Source: Candidatus Gemmiger excrementipullorum
Lineage (GTDB): Bacteria; Bacillota; Clostridia; Oscillospirales; Ruminococcaceae
Direction of reading: 5' to 3'
Length of the DNA: 43,160 nt
Assembly (NCBI GenBank): GCA_019115045.1
Contig: DXEI01000011.1
Span: 1-43,160, forward strand
The translations under genes and the position numbers were made by a program. Each line of letters begins with the position of its first letter. Positions within the stretch are counted from its first letter, which is position 1. This document shows positions 33,982-42,387 of this stretch, in pieces. The notes beneath the pieces were generated by a model, which did not search any database, had not been told where the DNA came from, and saw only the letters and a program-made list of their open reading frames with translations.

Positions 33982-35385
33982 ATGCTGGCAGTGACTTCGC
34001 CGGGCTTCGTCGTGTTTGCGGCGCTGCTGGCGTGGCTTTGGTTCCGCTGTGCGCCGGCGCGGCGCTGGCAGTGCATGCTGGCGGCCAGCGCGGTGTTCTA
34101 CCTCTCGCTGGACTGGCAGGGGTATCTCGTGCTGCTGGCCAGCGCCGTGCTGACCTGGTTCTGCGCGCTGCGCGCGTCCGCCGCCAAACGCTGGTTTGGC
34201 CTGGGGCTGGCGGCGGCGCTGGCGCCGTTGCTGCTGCTGAAATACTATGTGGCGGCGGCCGGGGGGCTGGCGGCGCTCACCGGGCTGCGCCTGTGGCAGC
34301 CGCAGCTTTTGCAACCGCTGGGGCTGGGGTATTTCAGCCTGCAGCTCGTCAGCTACCTTGTCGACGTGCGCCGCGCGGTCATTCCGCCGCAGCGCAGCCT
34401 GGGGCGGGTGGTGTGCTACGCCTCGTTTTTTCTTTCCATCACGCAGGGTCCCTTCAACCGCTATGGCGAGCTGATGCCCCAGATGGAAGCCCCCACCGCC
34501 TGGGACGCGCAGCGCGCCTGGCGCGGCGCGATGCGCTGCTTTTGGGGTTACTTTAAAAAAGTGGCGGTGGCGGACCGTGCGGCGGTCGTGGTGGCGGCGG
34601 TGTTCGCCGACCCGGCGGCGTTTGACCGCACGCAGCTGCTGCTGGCGGCGGTGCTCTACTCGTTCCAGCTGTATGCGGATTTTTCCGGCTACAGCGACAT
34701 CGTGCTGGGCGTGGGGCAGGTCTTGGGCCTCTCGCTGCCGGAAAACTTCCGCCGGCCCTTCCTGGCGGCTACCGTCAAGGAGCTGTGGGCCCGCTGGCAT
34801 ATGAGTTTGTCGCGCTGGCTCAAAGACTATGTGTATATCCCGCTGGGCGGCAGCCGCTGCAGCGCGCTGCGCCGGGACGCCAACCTGGTCGCGACGTTTC
34901 TGGTCAGCGGGTTGTGGCACGGCGCCGGGCTGACCTACCTGTTGTGGGGCTTTTTGCACGGTATGCTGCAAGCGCTGGAAAACCCCCTGCCCTGGCGGCG
35001 GATCATTACCAAGGGGTGGGCGCGGCTGGTGGGCATTGCCGGTACGTTTGGCATCTTCGTGTTTACCTTTACGATCTTCCGCGCCAGCAGTTTGCACAAT
35101 GCGGCGCAGATGTTTGGCGGCATGCTGCACAATGGCGGCCGCGATGTGTTCAGCAACTATTGGGAGCTGGGCCTTGCCAACCGGCAGGAGCAGGTCCTGC
35201 TGTTTGCCGGGGTGGCGATCCTCATCGCCGTAGACCTTTTGCAGGAACGCGGCGTTCCGCTGCTGGACAAGCTGCAGGCCGCGCCGCGCCCGCTGCGGTG
35301 GCTCGTGTACGAGGGGATGCTGTTCGCCTTTTTGTTCATGGGGCAGTTTTTGGGCGGCGGCGGGTTCCTGTACGCCCGGTATTGA
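33982..35385 (+). CDS. MBOAT family O-acyltransferase
   Basis: A 467-residue polytopic membrane protein of the MBOAT family (DltB/AlgI type), which moves acyl groups across or onto surface polymers. Signature parts are SFFLSITQGPFNRYGELMPQ, SFQLYADFSGYSDIVLG, FRRPFLA, LWARWHMSLSRWLKDYVYIP with the first invariant histidine, and SGLWHGAGLTYLLWGF with the catalytic histidine in LWHG. About eleven hydrophobic segments are present. AAGGAGGG precedes the ATG, 15 nt after the SGNH gene. It ends the fkbH-SGNH-MBOAT set. The donor and acceptor are unknown. Confidence 0.93.
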   Translation: MLAVTSPGFVVFAALLAWLWFRCAPARRWQCMLAASAVFYLSLDWQGYLVLLASAVLTWFCALRASAAKRWFGLGLAAALAPLLLLKYYVAAAGGLAALTGLRLWQPQLLQPLGLGYFSLQLVSYLVDVRRAVIPPQRSLGRVVCYASFFLSITQGPFNRYGELMPQMEAPTAWDAQRAWRGAMRCFWGYFKKVAVADRAAVVVAAVFADPAAFDRTQLLLAAVLYSFQLYADFSGYSDIVLGVGQVLGLSLPENFRRPFLAATVKELWARWHMSLSRWLKDYVYIPLGGSRCSALRRDANLVATFLVSGLWHGAGLTYLLWGFLHGMLQALENPLPWRRIITKGWARLVGIAGTFGIFVFTFTIFRASSLHNAAQMFGGMLHNGGRDVFSNYWELGLANRQEQVLLFAGVAILIAVDLLQERGVPLLDKLQAAPRPLRWLVYEGMLFAFLFMGQFLGGGGFLYARY

Positions 35386-35395
35386 TTCCCTATAC

Positions 35396-35430
35396 AAAAA
35401 ACGCGCGCCGCCCGGGCAGGGGCGGCGCGC
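35396..35430 (-). terminator. Intrinsic terminator of the minus-strand gene 35446-35778
   Basis: GCGCGCCGCC (35403-35412) pairs with GGCGGCGCGC (35421-35430) around an 8-nt loop; six T follow on the minus strand (35401-35396). The T-tract is on the minus strand only, so the MBOAT transcript is not clearly terminated by it. Confidence 0.85.
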
Positions 35431-35445
35431 AGCGTATGTGCGCAT

Positions 35446-35778
35446 TTAGCGGTCGGGTTCACAATCCAGGATCGAGGGGATGTCGGCCCAGCGTTGTGAT
35501 TCCTCAGCGTAGCGCTGGTGCAGCCAGGCCACGGCTTCGTCCAGGCCCTGCTGGCTGCCGGCAAATTCACGGCATTCGATCTTTTCCTCGGCCGTGTGCT
35601 CGATGCTCCACGGGCCGGGCCAGACCTGCGCGGTCAAATACTCGATTTTTTTCTTGCCGCTCTCGTCGGCGGGGTCGGCCTTTTTGCCGGGCGTGATGAC
35701 ATAGCGCATGCCGCCCTCGGCGCCGGAATAGGGGTTCCCGTTGTGGAACCAGTGGTAAATGGGGAAAGCGTCCAGCAT
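35446..35778 (-). CDS. Small conserved-looking protein of unknown function
   Basis: I do not recognise this 110-residue soluble protein. It starts MLDAFPIYHWFHNGNPYSGA, rich in aromatic residues, then a beta-like segment (GGMRYVITPGKK), a charged middle, and a helical C-terminal half (EEKIECREFAGSQQGLDEAV). It has no membrane segment, no CxxC and no nucleotide-binding motif. The gene looks real: AAAGGAG lies eight bases before the ATG, an extended -10 promoter is upstream and an intrinsic terminator follows. It is a single-gene unit. Confidence 0.75.
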   Translation of the reverse strand: MLDAFPIYHWFHNGNPYSGAEGGMRYVITPGKKADPADESGKKKIEYLTAQVWPGPWSIEHTAEEKIECREFAGSQQGLDEAVAWLHQRYAEESQRWADIPSILDCEPDR

Positions 35779-35811
35779 CGCAAACGCTCCTTTCTTGCAT
35801 CGTTCTTTGTA

Positions 35812-35820
35812 TTATAGCAT
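35812..35820 (-). promoter_or_regulatory. Extended -10 promoter of the small unknown gene
   Basis: On the minus strand TATAAT (35817-35812) is preceded by TGC (35820-35818), a TGn extended -10, about 35 nt upstream of the start codon. The -35 region is weak. Confidence 0.6.
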
Positions 35821-35862
35821 AAACCGCGGCAAAAAGGTAGGCGGCCGCCGGCAAAAACAGCA

Positions 35863-35891
35863 TTGACAAACCGGTGGGCCTGCGGTATAAT
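35863..35891 (+). promoter_or_regulatory. Promoter of tRNA-Gly
   Basis: A full-consensus promoter: TTGACA (35863-35868), 17 nt, TATAAT (35886-35891), 12 nt upstream of the mature tRNA 5' end. Confidence 0.92.
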
Positions 35892-35902
35892 ACATAAGTC
35901 AT

Positions 35903-35978
35903 GCGGGATTAGCTCATCCGGTAGAGTGACTGCTTCCCAAGCAGTAGGTGGCGAGTTCGAGACTCGTATCCCGCTCCA
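35903..35978 (+). tRNA. tRNA-Gly (anticodon CCC)
   Basis: The 76-nt sequence folds as a full cloverleaf. The acceptor stem GCGGGAT pairs with ATCCCGC; the D arm is GCTC/GAGT; the anticodon stem ACTGC/GCAGT encloses loop TTCCCAA, with anticodon CCC at 35936-35938; the T arm is GCGAG/CTCGT with TTCGAGA. CCA is encoded at 35976-35978. It decodes GGG glycine codons. It is a single-gene unit with its own consensus promoter and terminator. Confidence 0.96.
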
Positions 35979-35979
35979 C

Positions 35980-36015
35980 AAACCGCTGCAAGGCCTTGGG
36001 CTTTGCAGCGGTTTT
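35980..36015 (+). terminator. Intrinsic terminator after tRNA-Gly
   Basis: AAACCGCTGCAA (35980-35991) pairs with TTGCAGCGGTTT (36003-36014), with an inner GCC/GGC, followed by a short T run. Confidence 0.88.
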
Positions 36016-36038
36016 CCTTTGGCAGGGCAAGAAATTTC

Positions 36039-36067
36039 TTGACAAAGCGTTTGCTTTCTGCTAAAAT
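36039..36067 (+). promoter_or_regulatory. Promoter of rpmE
   Basis: TTGACA (36039-36044), 17 nt, TAAAAT (36062-36067). The predicted start near 36074 leaves a leader of about 129 nt before rpmE. Confidence 0.88.
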
Positions 36068-36073
36068 ATTTCA

Positions 36074-36202
36074 GCAATCGTTCAGATGGCTGCTCCGTCC
36101 GCACAGGATGGCGGGCGCTGGTAGCCGCAATTCGAAGATTGTGATGAGCACATATATCAAGTATGGCTCCCGAAGTCATGATCGAGAAAGAGGTGAAACT
36201 CA
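36074..36202 (+). promoter_or_regulatory. Structured leader of rpmE (candidate L31 autoregulatory leader)
   Basis: The leader can fold into CCGTCC (36095-36100)/GGATGG (36106-36111) with loop GCACA, enclosed by GGCT (36088-36091)/AGCC (36123-36126). It has no reading frame of its own. Ribosomal protein L31 leaders that bind L31 are known in several bacterial groups, including Bacillota; whether this matches a known class was not tested. Confidence 0.5.
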
Positions 36203-36412
36203 ATGAAGAAAGGCATCCATCCGAACTATGTGGACTGCACCATCACCTGCGCCTGCGGCAATGTGATCCATACCCGCGACACCAAGCCTGAGATCCATGT
36301 CGAAGTTTGCAGCAAGTGCCATCCGTTCTACACCGGCAAGCAGAAGCTGGTCGACACCGGCGGCCGCGTCGAGCGTTTCAAGCGCCGTTACGCCAACACC
36401 GGCAAGAAATAA
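36203..36412 (+). CDS. rpmE: 50S ribosomal protein L31 (zinc-binding form)
   Basis: L31 sits at the central protuberance and helps hold the subunits together. The 69-residue protein is the zinc-binding C+ form: C16 and C18 (TCACG) with C36 and C39 ([11 protein letters not shown]). The start [20 protein letters not shown] and the end [12 protein letters not shown] are standard. AAGAGGTG precedes the ATG. It is a single-gene unit between its own promoter and a terminator. A zinc-independent paralogue, if any, is elsewhere. Confidence 0.97.
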   Translation: MKKGIHPNYVDCTITCACGNVIHTRDTKPEIHVEVCSKCHPFYTGKQKLVDTGGRVERFKRRYANTGKK

Positions 36413-36426
36413 GTTTGGTTTGCACC

Positions 36427-36457
36427 TACCCCAGATGGAGACATCTGGGGTATTTTT
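36427..36457 (+). terminator. Intrinsic terminator after rpmE
   Basis: TACCCCAGATG (36427-36437) pairs perfectly with CATCTGGGGTA (36442-36452) around GAGA, followed by five T. Confidence 0.93.
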
Positions 36458-36482
36458 GGCTGTATAGAAAGGCGGCGTCCCC

Positions 36483-37100
36483 GTGCCCGATTATCAAACC
36501 ATCCGCGGCGTGTCCACATTTGAATACGAGGAAAAGCGCAGCCGGTTCATCGGCACGGCCGCCTTTGCCGATACCGAGGAAAAGGCCCTGGCCGTGCTGG
36601 AAGCGGTGCGCGCGGCCAACCGCACGGCCCGCCACAACGTCTACGCCTATGCGCTGCAAAACGGGCGGGTGCGGTATTCCGACGATGGCGAGCCCGCCAA
36701 AACCGCCGGCACCCCGGTGCTGGAGTGCATCACCCACGCCGGCCTGCGCGATGTGATCGTCGTCGTCACACGGTATTTCGGCGGCATATTGCTGGGCACC
36801 GGCGGGCTGGTGCGCGCGTATACGGCGGCGGCTTCCGGCGCGCTGCAGGCGGCAGAGCTGGTGCAGATGCGCCAGATCGTGCGCTGCCGCCTGCGCGTGC
36901 CCTACGCCCTGTTTGAGCAGGCGCAGCGCATGGTGGCTTCTGCCGGCGGCAAACTGCAGGAACCGGTGTTTGACGACGCCGTGACGCTGTGCTGGGCGAT
37001 CCCGGCAGGGCAGGAAGCGCCGCTGTGCCACGCGCTGGCGGAACTGACGCGCGGCGCGGCTGCGGTGGAGGTTTCGCCGCCGGAACACGCGCCTTTTTGA
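36483..37100 (+). CDS. yigZ: YigZ/IMPACT family protein
   Basis: A 205-residue protein of the UPF0029/IMPACT family, related to the eukaryotic IMPACT regulator but of unsettled function in bacteria. The N-terminal domain has FEYEEKRSRFIGTA, ARHNVYAYAL, YSDDGEPAKTAGTPVLECI, and VVVTRYFGGILLGTGGLVRAY, the family signature. A ferredoxin-like C-terminal domain follows. Translation starts at GTG (36483), since no suitable ATG exists at the N-terminus. It follows the rpmE terminator by 25 nt and has no strong promoter of its own that I can see. Confidence 0.93.
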   Translation: MPDYQTIRGVSTFEYEEKRSRFIGTAAFADTEEKALAVLEAVRAANRTARHNVYAYALQNGRVRYSDDGEPAKTAGTPVLECITHAGLRDVIVVVTRYFGGILLGTGGLVRAYTAAASGALQAAELVQMRQIVRCRLRVPYALFEQAQRMVASAGGKLQEPVFDDAVTLCWAIPAGQEAPLCHALAELTRGAAAVEVSPPEHAPF

Positions 37101-37158
37101 AGAAACTGTGAAATTTTACGAGAATTTCCCAAGAAAAAGAGTGTTTCGCGCCGTTTTG

Positions 37159-37170
37159 TCGTATATACGA
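37159..37170. promoter_or_regulatory. 12-bp palindrome upstream of dgt
   Basis: TCGTATATACGA is a perfect palindrome in the 102-nt gap before dgt, 33 nt from the start codon. It lies in the only AT-rich patch of the gap and could overlap a -10 (TATATA or GATATA). A repressor site for the dgt-dnaG-rpoD unit is possible. Confidence 0.4.
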
Positions 37171-37202
37171 TATAGAAGACCATAGAAAGGAAGGCCCCCC
37201 GC

Positions 37203-38204
37203 ATGACGATCCGCGAGCAGACCCAGGAGATCGAGCGCCGCACGCTGAGCCGCTACGCGACCTTGAGCGAGAACAGCCGCGGCCGCTGCCGGCCGGAGGA
37301 AGAGGACCCCATCCGCCCCTGCTTCCAGCGGGATCGCGACCGTATCCTGCACAGCAAAGCGTTCCGCCGCTTAAAGCAAAAAACGCAGGTCTTTCTCTCG
37401 CCGGAAGGCGACCACTACCGCACCCGCCTGACCCACACGCTGGAAGTCAGCCAGATCGCGCGCACCATCGCCCGGGCGCTGCGCCTCAATGAGGACCTGA
37501 CCGAGGCCATCGCGCTCGGCCATGACCTGGGCCACACGCCGTTTGGCCACGCGGGCGAGCGCGCGCTGAACCGCCTGTGCCCCGGCGGGTTTACCCACTA
37601 CCGGCAAAGCCTGCGTGTTGTCGACAAGCTGGAAAAAGACGGCGAGGGCCTCAACCTCAGCTGGGAAGTCCGCAACGGCATCGTCACCCACACCACCGGC
37701 GCCTGGGCGCGCACGCCGGAAGGCTGCGTCGTGCGCCGGGCCGACCACATCGCCTTCCTCAACCATGATATCGAGGACGCCGTGGCCGCCGGCGTGCTGG
37801 ATGCGCGCCGCATCCCGGCCGAGGCTACGGCTGTGCTGGGCAGGACCAAATCACAGCGCATCACGACGATGATCGCGGACATCGTGGCCCACAGCCAGAA
37901 CGGGCAGATCAATTTTTCGCCCGAAGTCGAGGCCGCGTACGCCATCCTCAAAGATTTCATGTATTCCACCGTCTATGTCGACAAGGAAGCCAAGCGCGAA
38001 GAGAAAAAGGTGGACAAACTGATCGAGGCGCTGTACGAGCGCCTGTGCGCCGACCCTTCGCGCATGCCGAACTTTTATTTACAGATCGCGTACAACGAGG
38101 GCGTCGACCGCGCGGCGACCGATTACATCAGCGGTATGAGCGACGAGTTCGCCACGCGGCTGTTCGTGGAATGGTTCGTGCCGCAAAAGTGGCAGGTGCT
38201 GTAA
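37203..38204 (+). CDS. dgt: Deoxyguanosinetriphosphate triphosphohydrolase (dGTPase-like)
   Basis: Dgt-type HD enzymes remove triphosphate from dNTPs, balancing dNTP pools. The 333-residue protein has the HD signature in two parts, RTRLTHTLEVSQIA and IALGHDLGHTPFGHAGE, with the metal-binding His and Asp residues, plus ADHIAFLNHDIEDAV for the later aspartate. The start AAAGGAAGG precedes the ATG. The order dgt-dnaG-rpoD is widespread in Bacillota. The preferred dNTP is not readable. Confidence 0.94.
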   Translation: MTIREQTQEIERRTLSRYATLSENSRGRCRPEEEDPIRPCFQRDRDRILHSKAFRRLKQKTQVFLSPEGDHYRTRLTHTLEVSQIARTIARALRLNEDLTEAIALGHDLGHTPFGHAGERALNRLCPGGFTHYRQSLRVVDKLEKDGEGLNLSWEVRNGIVTHTTGAWARTPEGCVVRRADHIAFLNHDIEDAVAAGVLDARRIPAEATAVLGRTKSQRITTMIADIVAHSQNGQINFSPEVEAAYAILKDFMYSTVYVDKEAKREEKKVDKLIEALYERLCADPSRMPNFYLQIAYNEGVDRAATDYISGMSDEFATRLFVEWFVPQKWQVL

Positions 38205-38239
38205 GCGCCCAAACAAAACCCGGAGGGGAGGGGAAGCGT

Positions 38240-40024
38240 TTGATCCCGCAGGAATACATACAGGAAGTCGTGCGCCGCAATGACATCGAGGAAGTCGTCG
38301 GCCAGTACGTGCAGCTGCGCCGCCGCGGCCGCACCTTGAGCGGCCTGTGCCCCTTCCACAACGAAAAAACGCCGTCCTTCGTCGTCTACCCGGACACCCA
38401 GAGCTTTTACTGCTTTGGCTGCGGCGCGGCGGGCGATGTCATCAGTTTTGTGCGCAAGTACAATAACCTGGGGTATGTCGAAACCATCAAGCAGCTGGCC
38501 TCCCGCGTCGGCATGCCGCTGCCGGACGAAGAAGATAAAGAAGCCCGCGCCCGCCAGCGTCTGCTGGAGATCAACCGCAGCGCCGCCCGCTATTTTTACG
38601 AGCAGCTCAACGCCAAAACGCCGGAAGCTGCCCTGGCCCGGCGCTACTGGAAAGAAAAGCGCGGCCTGTCCGACGCGGCCATCCGCCGGTTCGGCCTGGG
38701 CTACGCGCCGGAGGATTTCGGCGGCCTGCTGCATTACCTCAAGCGCCGCGGCTTTACCGAGTGGGAGCTCGAACACTCGGGTTTGGTCAAGCGCAGCGCC
38801 AAGGGGAACCTGTACGACATCTTCCGCCACCGCGTCATGGTGCCCATCATCGACGTGCGCGGTTCCATCATTGCGTTCGGCGGCCGCGTGCTGGACGATT
38901 CCAAACCCAAGTACATCAACAGCCCCGAGACGATGGTCTACCACAAATCCCGCACGCTGTTTGCGCTCAACATCGCCAAAAAGTCACCCAGCAAGCGCTA
39001 CATCCTCTGCGAAGGGTATATGGACGTCATCGCCATGCACGAGGCCGGGTTCGACACCGCCGTCTGCGCCTGCGGCACGGCGCTGACGGCCGAGCAGGTC
39101 AAACTGCTGAGCGAGTATGCCGACGAAGTGATCTTGAGCTACGATTCCGACGAGGCGGGCCAGAAAGCGACCGAGCGCAGCCTGGGGCTGTTTGCCAACA
39201 GCCCGGTCAAGGTCAGCGTGCTGAGCTACCAGGGCGCCAAAGACCCTGATGAGTTTATCAAAAAATACGGCCGGGAACGCTTTGAGATGCTGCTCAACGG
39301 CACGGCCAACCCGACGGAGTTCCAGCTGAAAAAGACCAAGGCCAAATACGACCTGCGCAGCGACGACGGGCGACTGAACTATATCCGGGAGGCCATCGAC
39401 ATCCTGGCCGGGTACGGCGTGAGCCCCACGGCGCGGGATGTCTATGCGGGCCGCCTGGCCGAGGAGACCGGCGTCTCCAAGCAGGCGATCGTCTCACAGC
39501 TGCAGGGGGCGTTGCGCACGGCCGAGCGCCGCAGCCGCCGCAAAGAGCAAAAGCAGCTGGCGCAGCAGGGCGTGGCCGCCGATATCCGGGTGCCGTACAC
39601 CCAGGGCGGCGACGCAGCCCTGGGCGCGGCCAGCGCCGGCCGCCAGCTCGTGGCCGCGCTGCTGCAGGACCCCGAACAGATCCCCTATGTGCGCGCGCGG
39701 CTGGATATGGCCAGCGTGCTGCTGCCCGAAACGCAGCAGGCGCTGCAGGCGATCTTCCAGTGCGCGCAGGAAAACCAGCCCGTCAACCTGACGTCGCTGC
39801 AGCAGCGCCTGGACGAAAAAGCCTTCCAGCAGGCGGCCTATGCCCAGGCGCAGAACCACGACCAAAAGCTGACGCGGCGCGATATTGATATGTACCTGGA
39901 ACGTTTGCAGAGCGCAAACCCCGTCAGCAAGCAGGTGGCAGGCACCAGCGACGAACAGTTCCTGCAGTTTTTCGGCAGCCTGAAAAAAGAAAAAGGCGTG
40001 CAGGACCCGCAGCAAGACCCGTAA
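38240..40024 (+). CDS. dnaG: DNA primase
   Basis: DnaG makes the RNA primers for replication. The 594-residue protein begins at TTG (38240), six bases after GGAGGGGAGGGG; its first residues, IPQEYIQEVVRRNDIEEVVG, align with the normal DnaG start, so no ATG is missing. The zinc domain has C37, H40, C58 and C61 (LCPFHNEKTPS and FYCFGCGAAGD). The TOPRIM domain has EGYMDVIAMHEAG and SYDSDEAGQKA. The helicase-binding C-terminal domain is complete. It follows dgt by 35 nt. Confidence 0.97.
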   Translation: MIPQEYIQEVVRRNDIEEVVGQYVQLRRRGRTLSGLCPFHNEKTPSFVVYPDTQSFYCFGCGAAGDVISFVRKYNNLGYVETIKQLASRVGMPLPDEEDKEARARQRLLEINRSAARYFYEQLNAKTPEAALARRYWKEKRGLSDAAIRRFGLGYAPEDFGGLLHYLKRRGFTEWELEHSGLVKRSAKGNLYDIFRHRVMVPIIDVRGSIIAFGGRVLDDSKPKYINSPETMVYHKSRTLFALNIAKKSPSKRYILCEGYMDVIAMHEAGFDTAVCACGTALTAEQVKLLSEYADEVILSYDSDEAGQKATERSLGLFANSPVKVSVLSYQGAKDPDEFIKKYGRERFEMLLNGTANPTEFQLKKTKAKYDLRSDDGRLNYIREAIDILAGYGVSPTARDVYAGRLAEETGVSKQAIVSQLQGALRTAERRSRRKEQKQLAQQGVAADIRVPYTQGGDAALGAASAGRQLVAALLQDPEQIPYVRARLDMASVLLPETQQALQAIFQCAQENQPVNLTSLQQRLDEKAFQQAAYAQAQNHDQKLTRRDIDMYLERLQSANPVSKQVAGTSDEQFLQFFGSLKKEKGVQDPQQDP

Positions 40025-40097
40025 AGCACGACCATAACAGCCAACCACGCGCACAGTACACCGCGCAGCAATACAAAACCAAAAGGAGAACGTACTT

Positions 40098-41195
<1,098 letters not shown>

Positions 41196-41285
41196 CCGCG
41201 CGCCGCCGCGCAGGCGGCCCGGCGGGCGTCCATGCAAACGGGCATAAAGCGCCGCGTCATTACTGCTAAAGAACGCAACACGCAA

Positions 41286-41336
41286 CACGCCGCATCCGGC
41301 AGGCTATGCCGGATGCGGCGTGCTTTTGCTTTTTTG
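41286..41336 (+). terminator. Intrinsic terminator after rpoD
   Basis: CACGCCGCATCCGGC (41286-41300) pairs perfectly with GCCGGATGCGGCGTG (41308-41322) around a 7-nt loop, followed by CTTTTGCTTTTTT. Confidence 0.95.
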
Positions 41337-41376
41337 GGCAGTTTTGCCGCGCTGTTCCATGGGACAGGCGGGGGAA

Positions 41377-41838
41377 CTATGGCAGCGACAGGATATACAC
41401 CTGGCAGGGGTTCCACGCGTCCCACAGCGTGGGGAAAACTTCCAGTTCCTTAAACCCCAGACTCAGGTAGAAACGGTTCGTGCGGTCGTATACCTCGTAA
41501 CGCCCCATCTGGACGGTCTTTACCTGCAGGAAGGAATACCCGCTTTCTATGGCAAACGTTTTGCCGCTTGCAAACAGCGCTTTCCCGATCCCGCGGCGGT
41601 GGTACGCCTTCAACACGCCCATCACGCTCAGTTCCAGCGTATCCCTGCCCGTTTCCTTCAAGCACAGGAAGCCGACCGCCCGCTCAGCGTCAAACGCAGC
41701 AAAGAACGTTTGGCCGGCGCTTTCCCGGATATAACTTTCCCGTGCGTCTTCCAGGCCGAACCACTCCGGCAAGGTCTCCAAGATCTGCCGTGCGATGGTC
41801 TGTTTGGTGTCCGCGTGCTCGATCTGCTCGATCTTCAT
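41377..41838 (-). CDS. GNAT family N-acetyltransferase
   Basis: A 153-residue acetyl-CoA-dependent acyltransferase with unknown substrate. GNAT motif A is LELSVMGVLKAYHRRGIGKALF, with the RxxGxG loop seen as HRRGIG; RFYLSLGFKELE is motif B. It begins MKIEQIEHADTKQTIARQIL, a form shared with a common clostridial GNAT subgroup. GAGGG precedes the ATG. The gene is monocistronic and convergent with rpoD, and divergent from rpoB. Confidence 0.9.
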   Translation of the reverse strand: MKIEQIEHADTKQTIARQILETLPEWFGLEDARESYIRESAGQTFFAAFDAERAVGFLCLKETGRDTLELSVMGVLKAYHRRGIGKALFASGKTFAIESGYSFLQVKTVQMGRYEVYDRTNRFYLSLGFKELEVFPTLWDAWNPCQVYILSLP

Positions 41839-42193
41839 CTTCTGATCCCTCGTGATCCATCCTGATTTGCTGCCCTGTGCGTATCATTCTATCACACTTC
41901 CGGGCGCAGGGGAATGGGCACTTTCCTCGCGGCCCGTCTGTCGCCCGGCCGCGCAGGGCTTTGGCGCCAAACAGTGCATTTTGCGTGCGAAAAATATTTT
42001 GTCAAGCGCAGGAAGCGACAAAAAGCAGCGGGAAAGCTTGTGAAAATTGCCCAAACCGGGGCCGCCTAGCGGCCGAAACGGATTTGTCAACCCCGGAAGG
42101 ATGGGGCAAAACCGTCAAAATGCCGAAAATCTTTCACACGGGGCCGGGCGTTTAGAACTGACGAAAAAACTTGCAAAAAACCCGCAAAAAGGC

Positions 42194-42222
42194 TTGACAA
42201 CAGGGGTTTTGCCCTGTATACT
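42194..42222 (+). promoter_or_regulatory. Promoter of rpoB
   Basis: TTGACA (42194-42199), 17 nt, TATACT (42217-42222): a strong SigA promoter. The palindrome ATACTGA-A-TCAGTAT (42218-42232) covers the -10 and the predicted start site near 42229. Confidence 0.9.
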
Positions 42223-42249
42223 GAATCAGTATCACAAAAATGGAATAGA

Positions 42250-42342
42250 GCGCCCTAAGGGGATTTTGCACCAGCGCAGCTCCCCAAAACTTTGTGAAAA
42301 ACGCCGAATATGTCCGCTTTCACAACGCAGCCTTTGGGGCGC
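42250..42342 (+). promoter_or_regulatory. Folded 5' leader of rpoB (candidate cis-regulatory RNA)
   Basis: Three helices can form. An outer one pairs GCGCCCTAAGG (42250-42260) with CCTTTGGGGCGC (42331-42342). Inside, GGGGA (42259-42263) can pair with TCCCC (42281-42285), and TTGTGAAA (42292-42299) pairs perfectly with TTTCACAA (42318-42325). The result is a three-helix junction that ends about 45 nt before the start codon. No known riboswitch class is recognised. Confidence 0.5.
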
Positions 42343-42387
42343 TTTCGCCAACTTTGTCAATCTATGGAATAGGAGTGGTCGCGTTTT

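Larger units (their letters stand above)
41839..42387. other. 549-nt gene-free region upstream of rpoB
   Basis: I see no convincing reading frame on either strand. It holds, in order, the GNAT start region with a possible minus-strand TAGAAT, a perfect GGCCGC/GCGGCC hairpin at 42060-42074 with loop CTA, an A-rich stretch at 42161-42190, the rpoB promoter (42194-42222), and the folded leader. It is noticeably less GC-rich than the flanking genes over its last 230 nt. Confidence 0.7.

Noticed and set aside
30808-35445. A very long open frame on the minus strand, antisense to TSCPD, fkbH, SGNH and MBOAT.
   Set aside because: It has no ribosome site or family resemblance and is low-complexity (Arg, Gln, Ala, His). 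It results from GC-rich third positions of the real plus-strand genes. Similar antisense frames at 11118-14441, 15728-17683 and 8027-10285 were rejected for the same reason.
41997-42360. Three copies of TTTGTCAA upstream of rpoB.
   Set aside because: The copies (near 41999, 42083 and 42353) have irregular spacing and no shared flank; in a stretch richer in A and T this can arise by chance.
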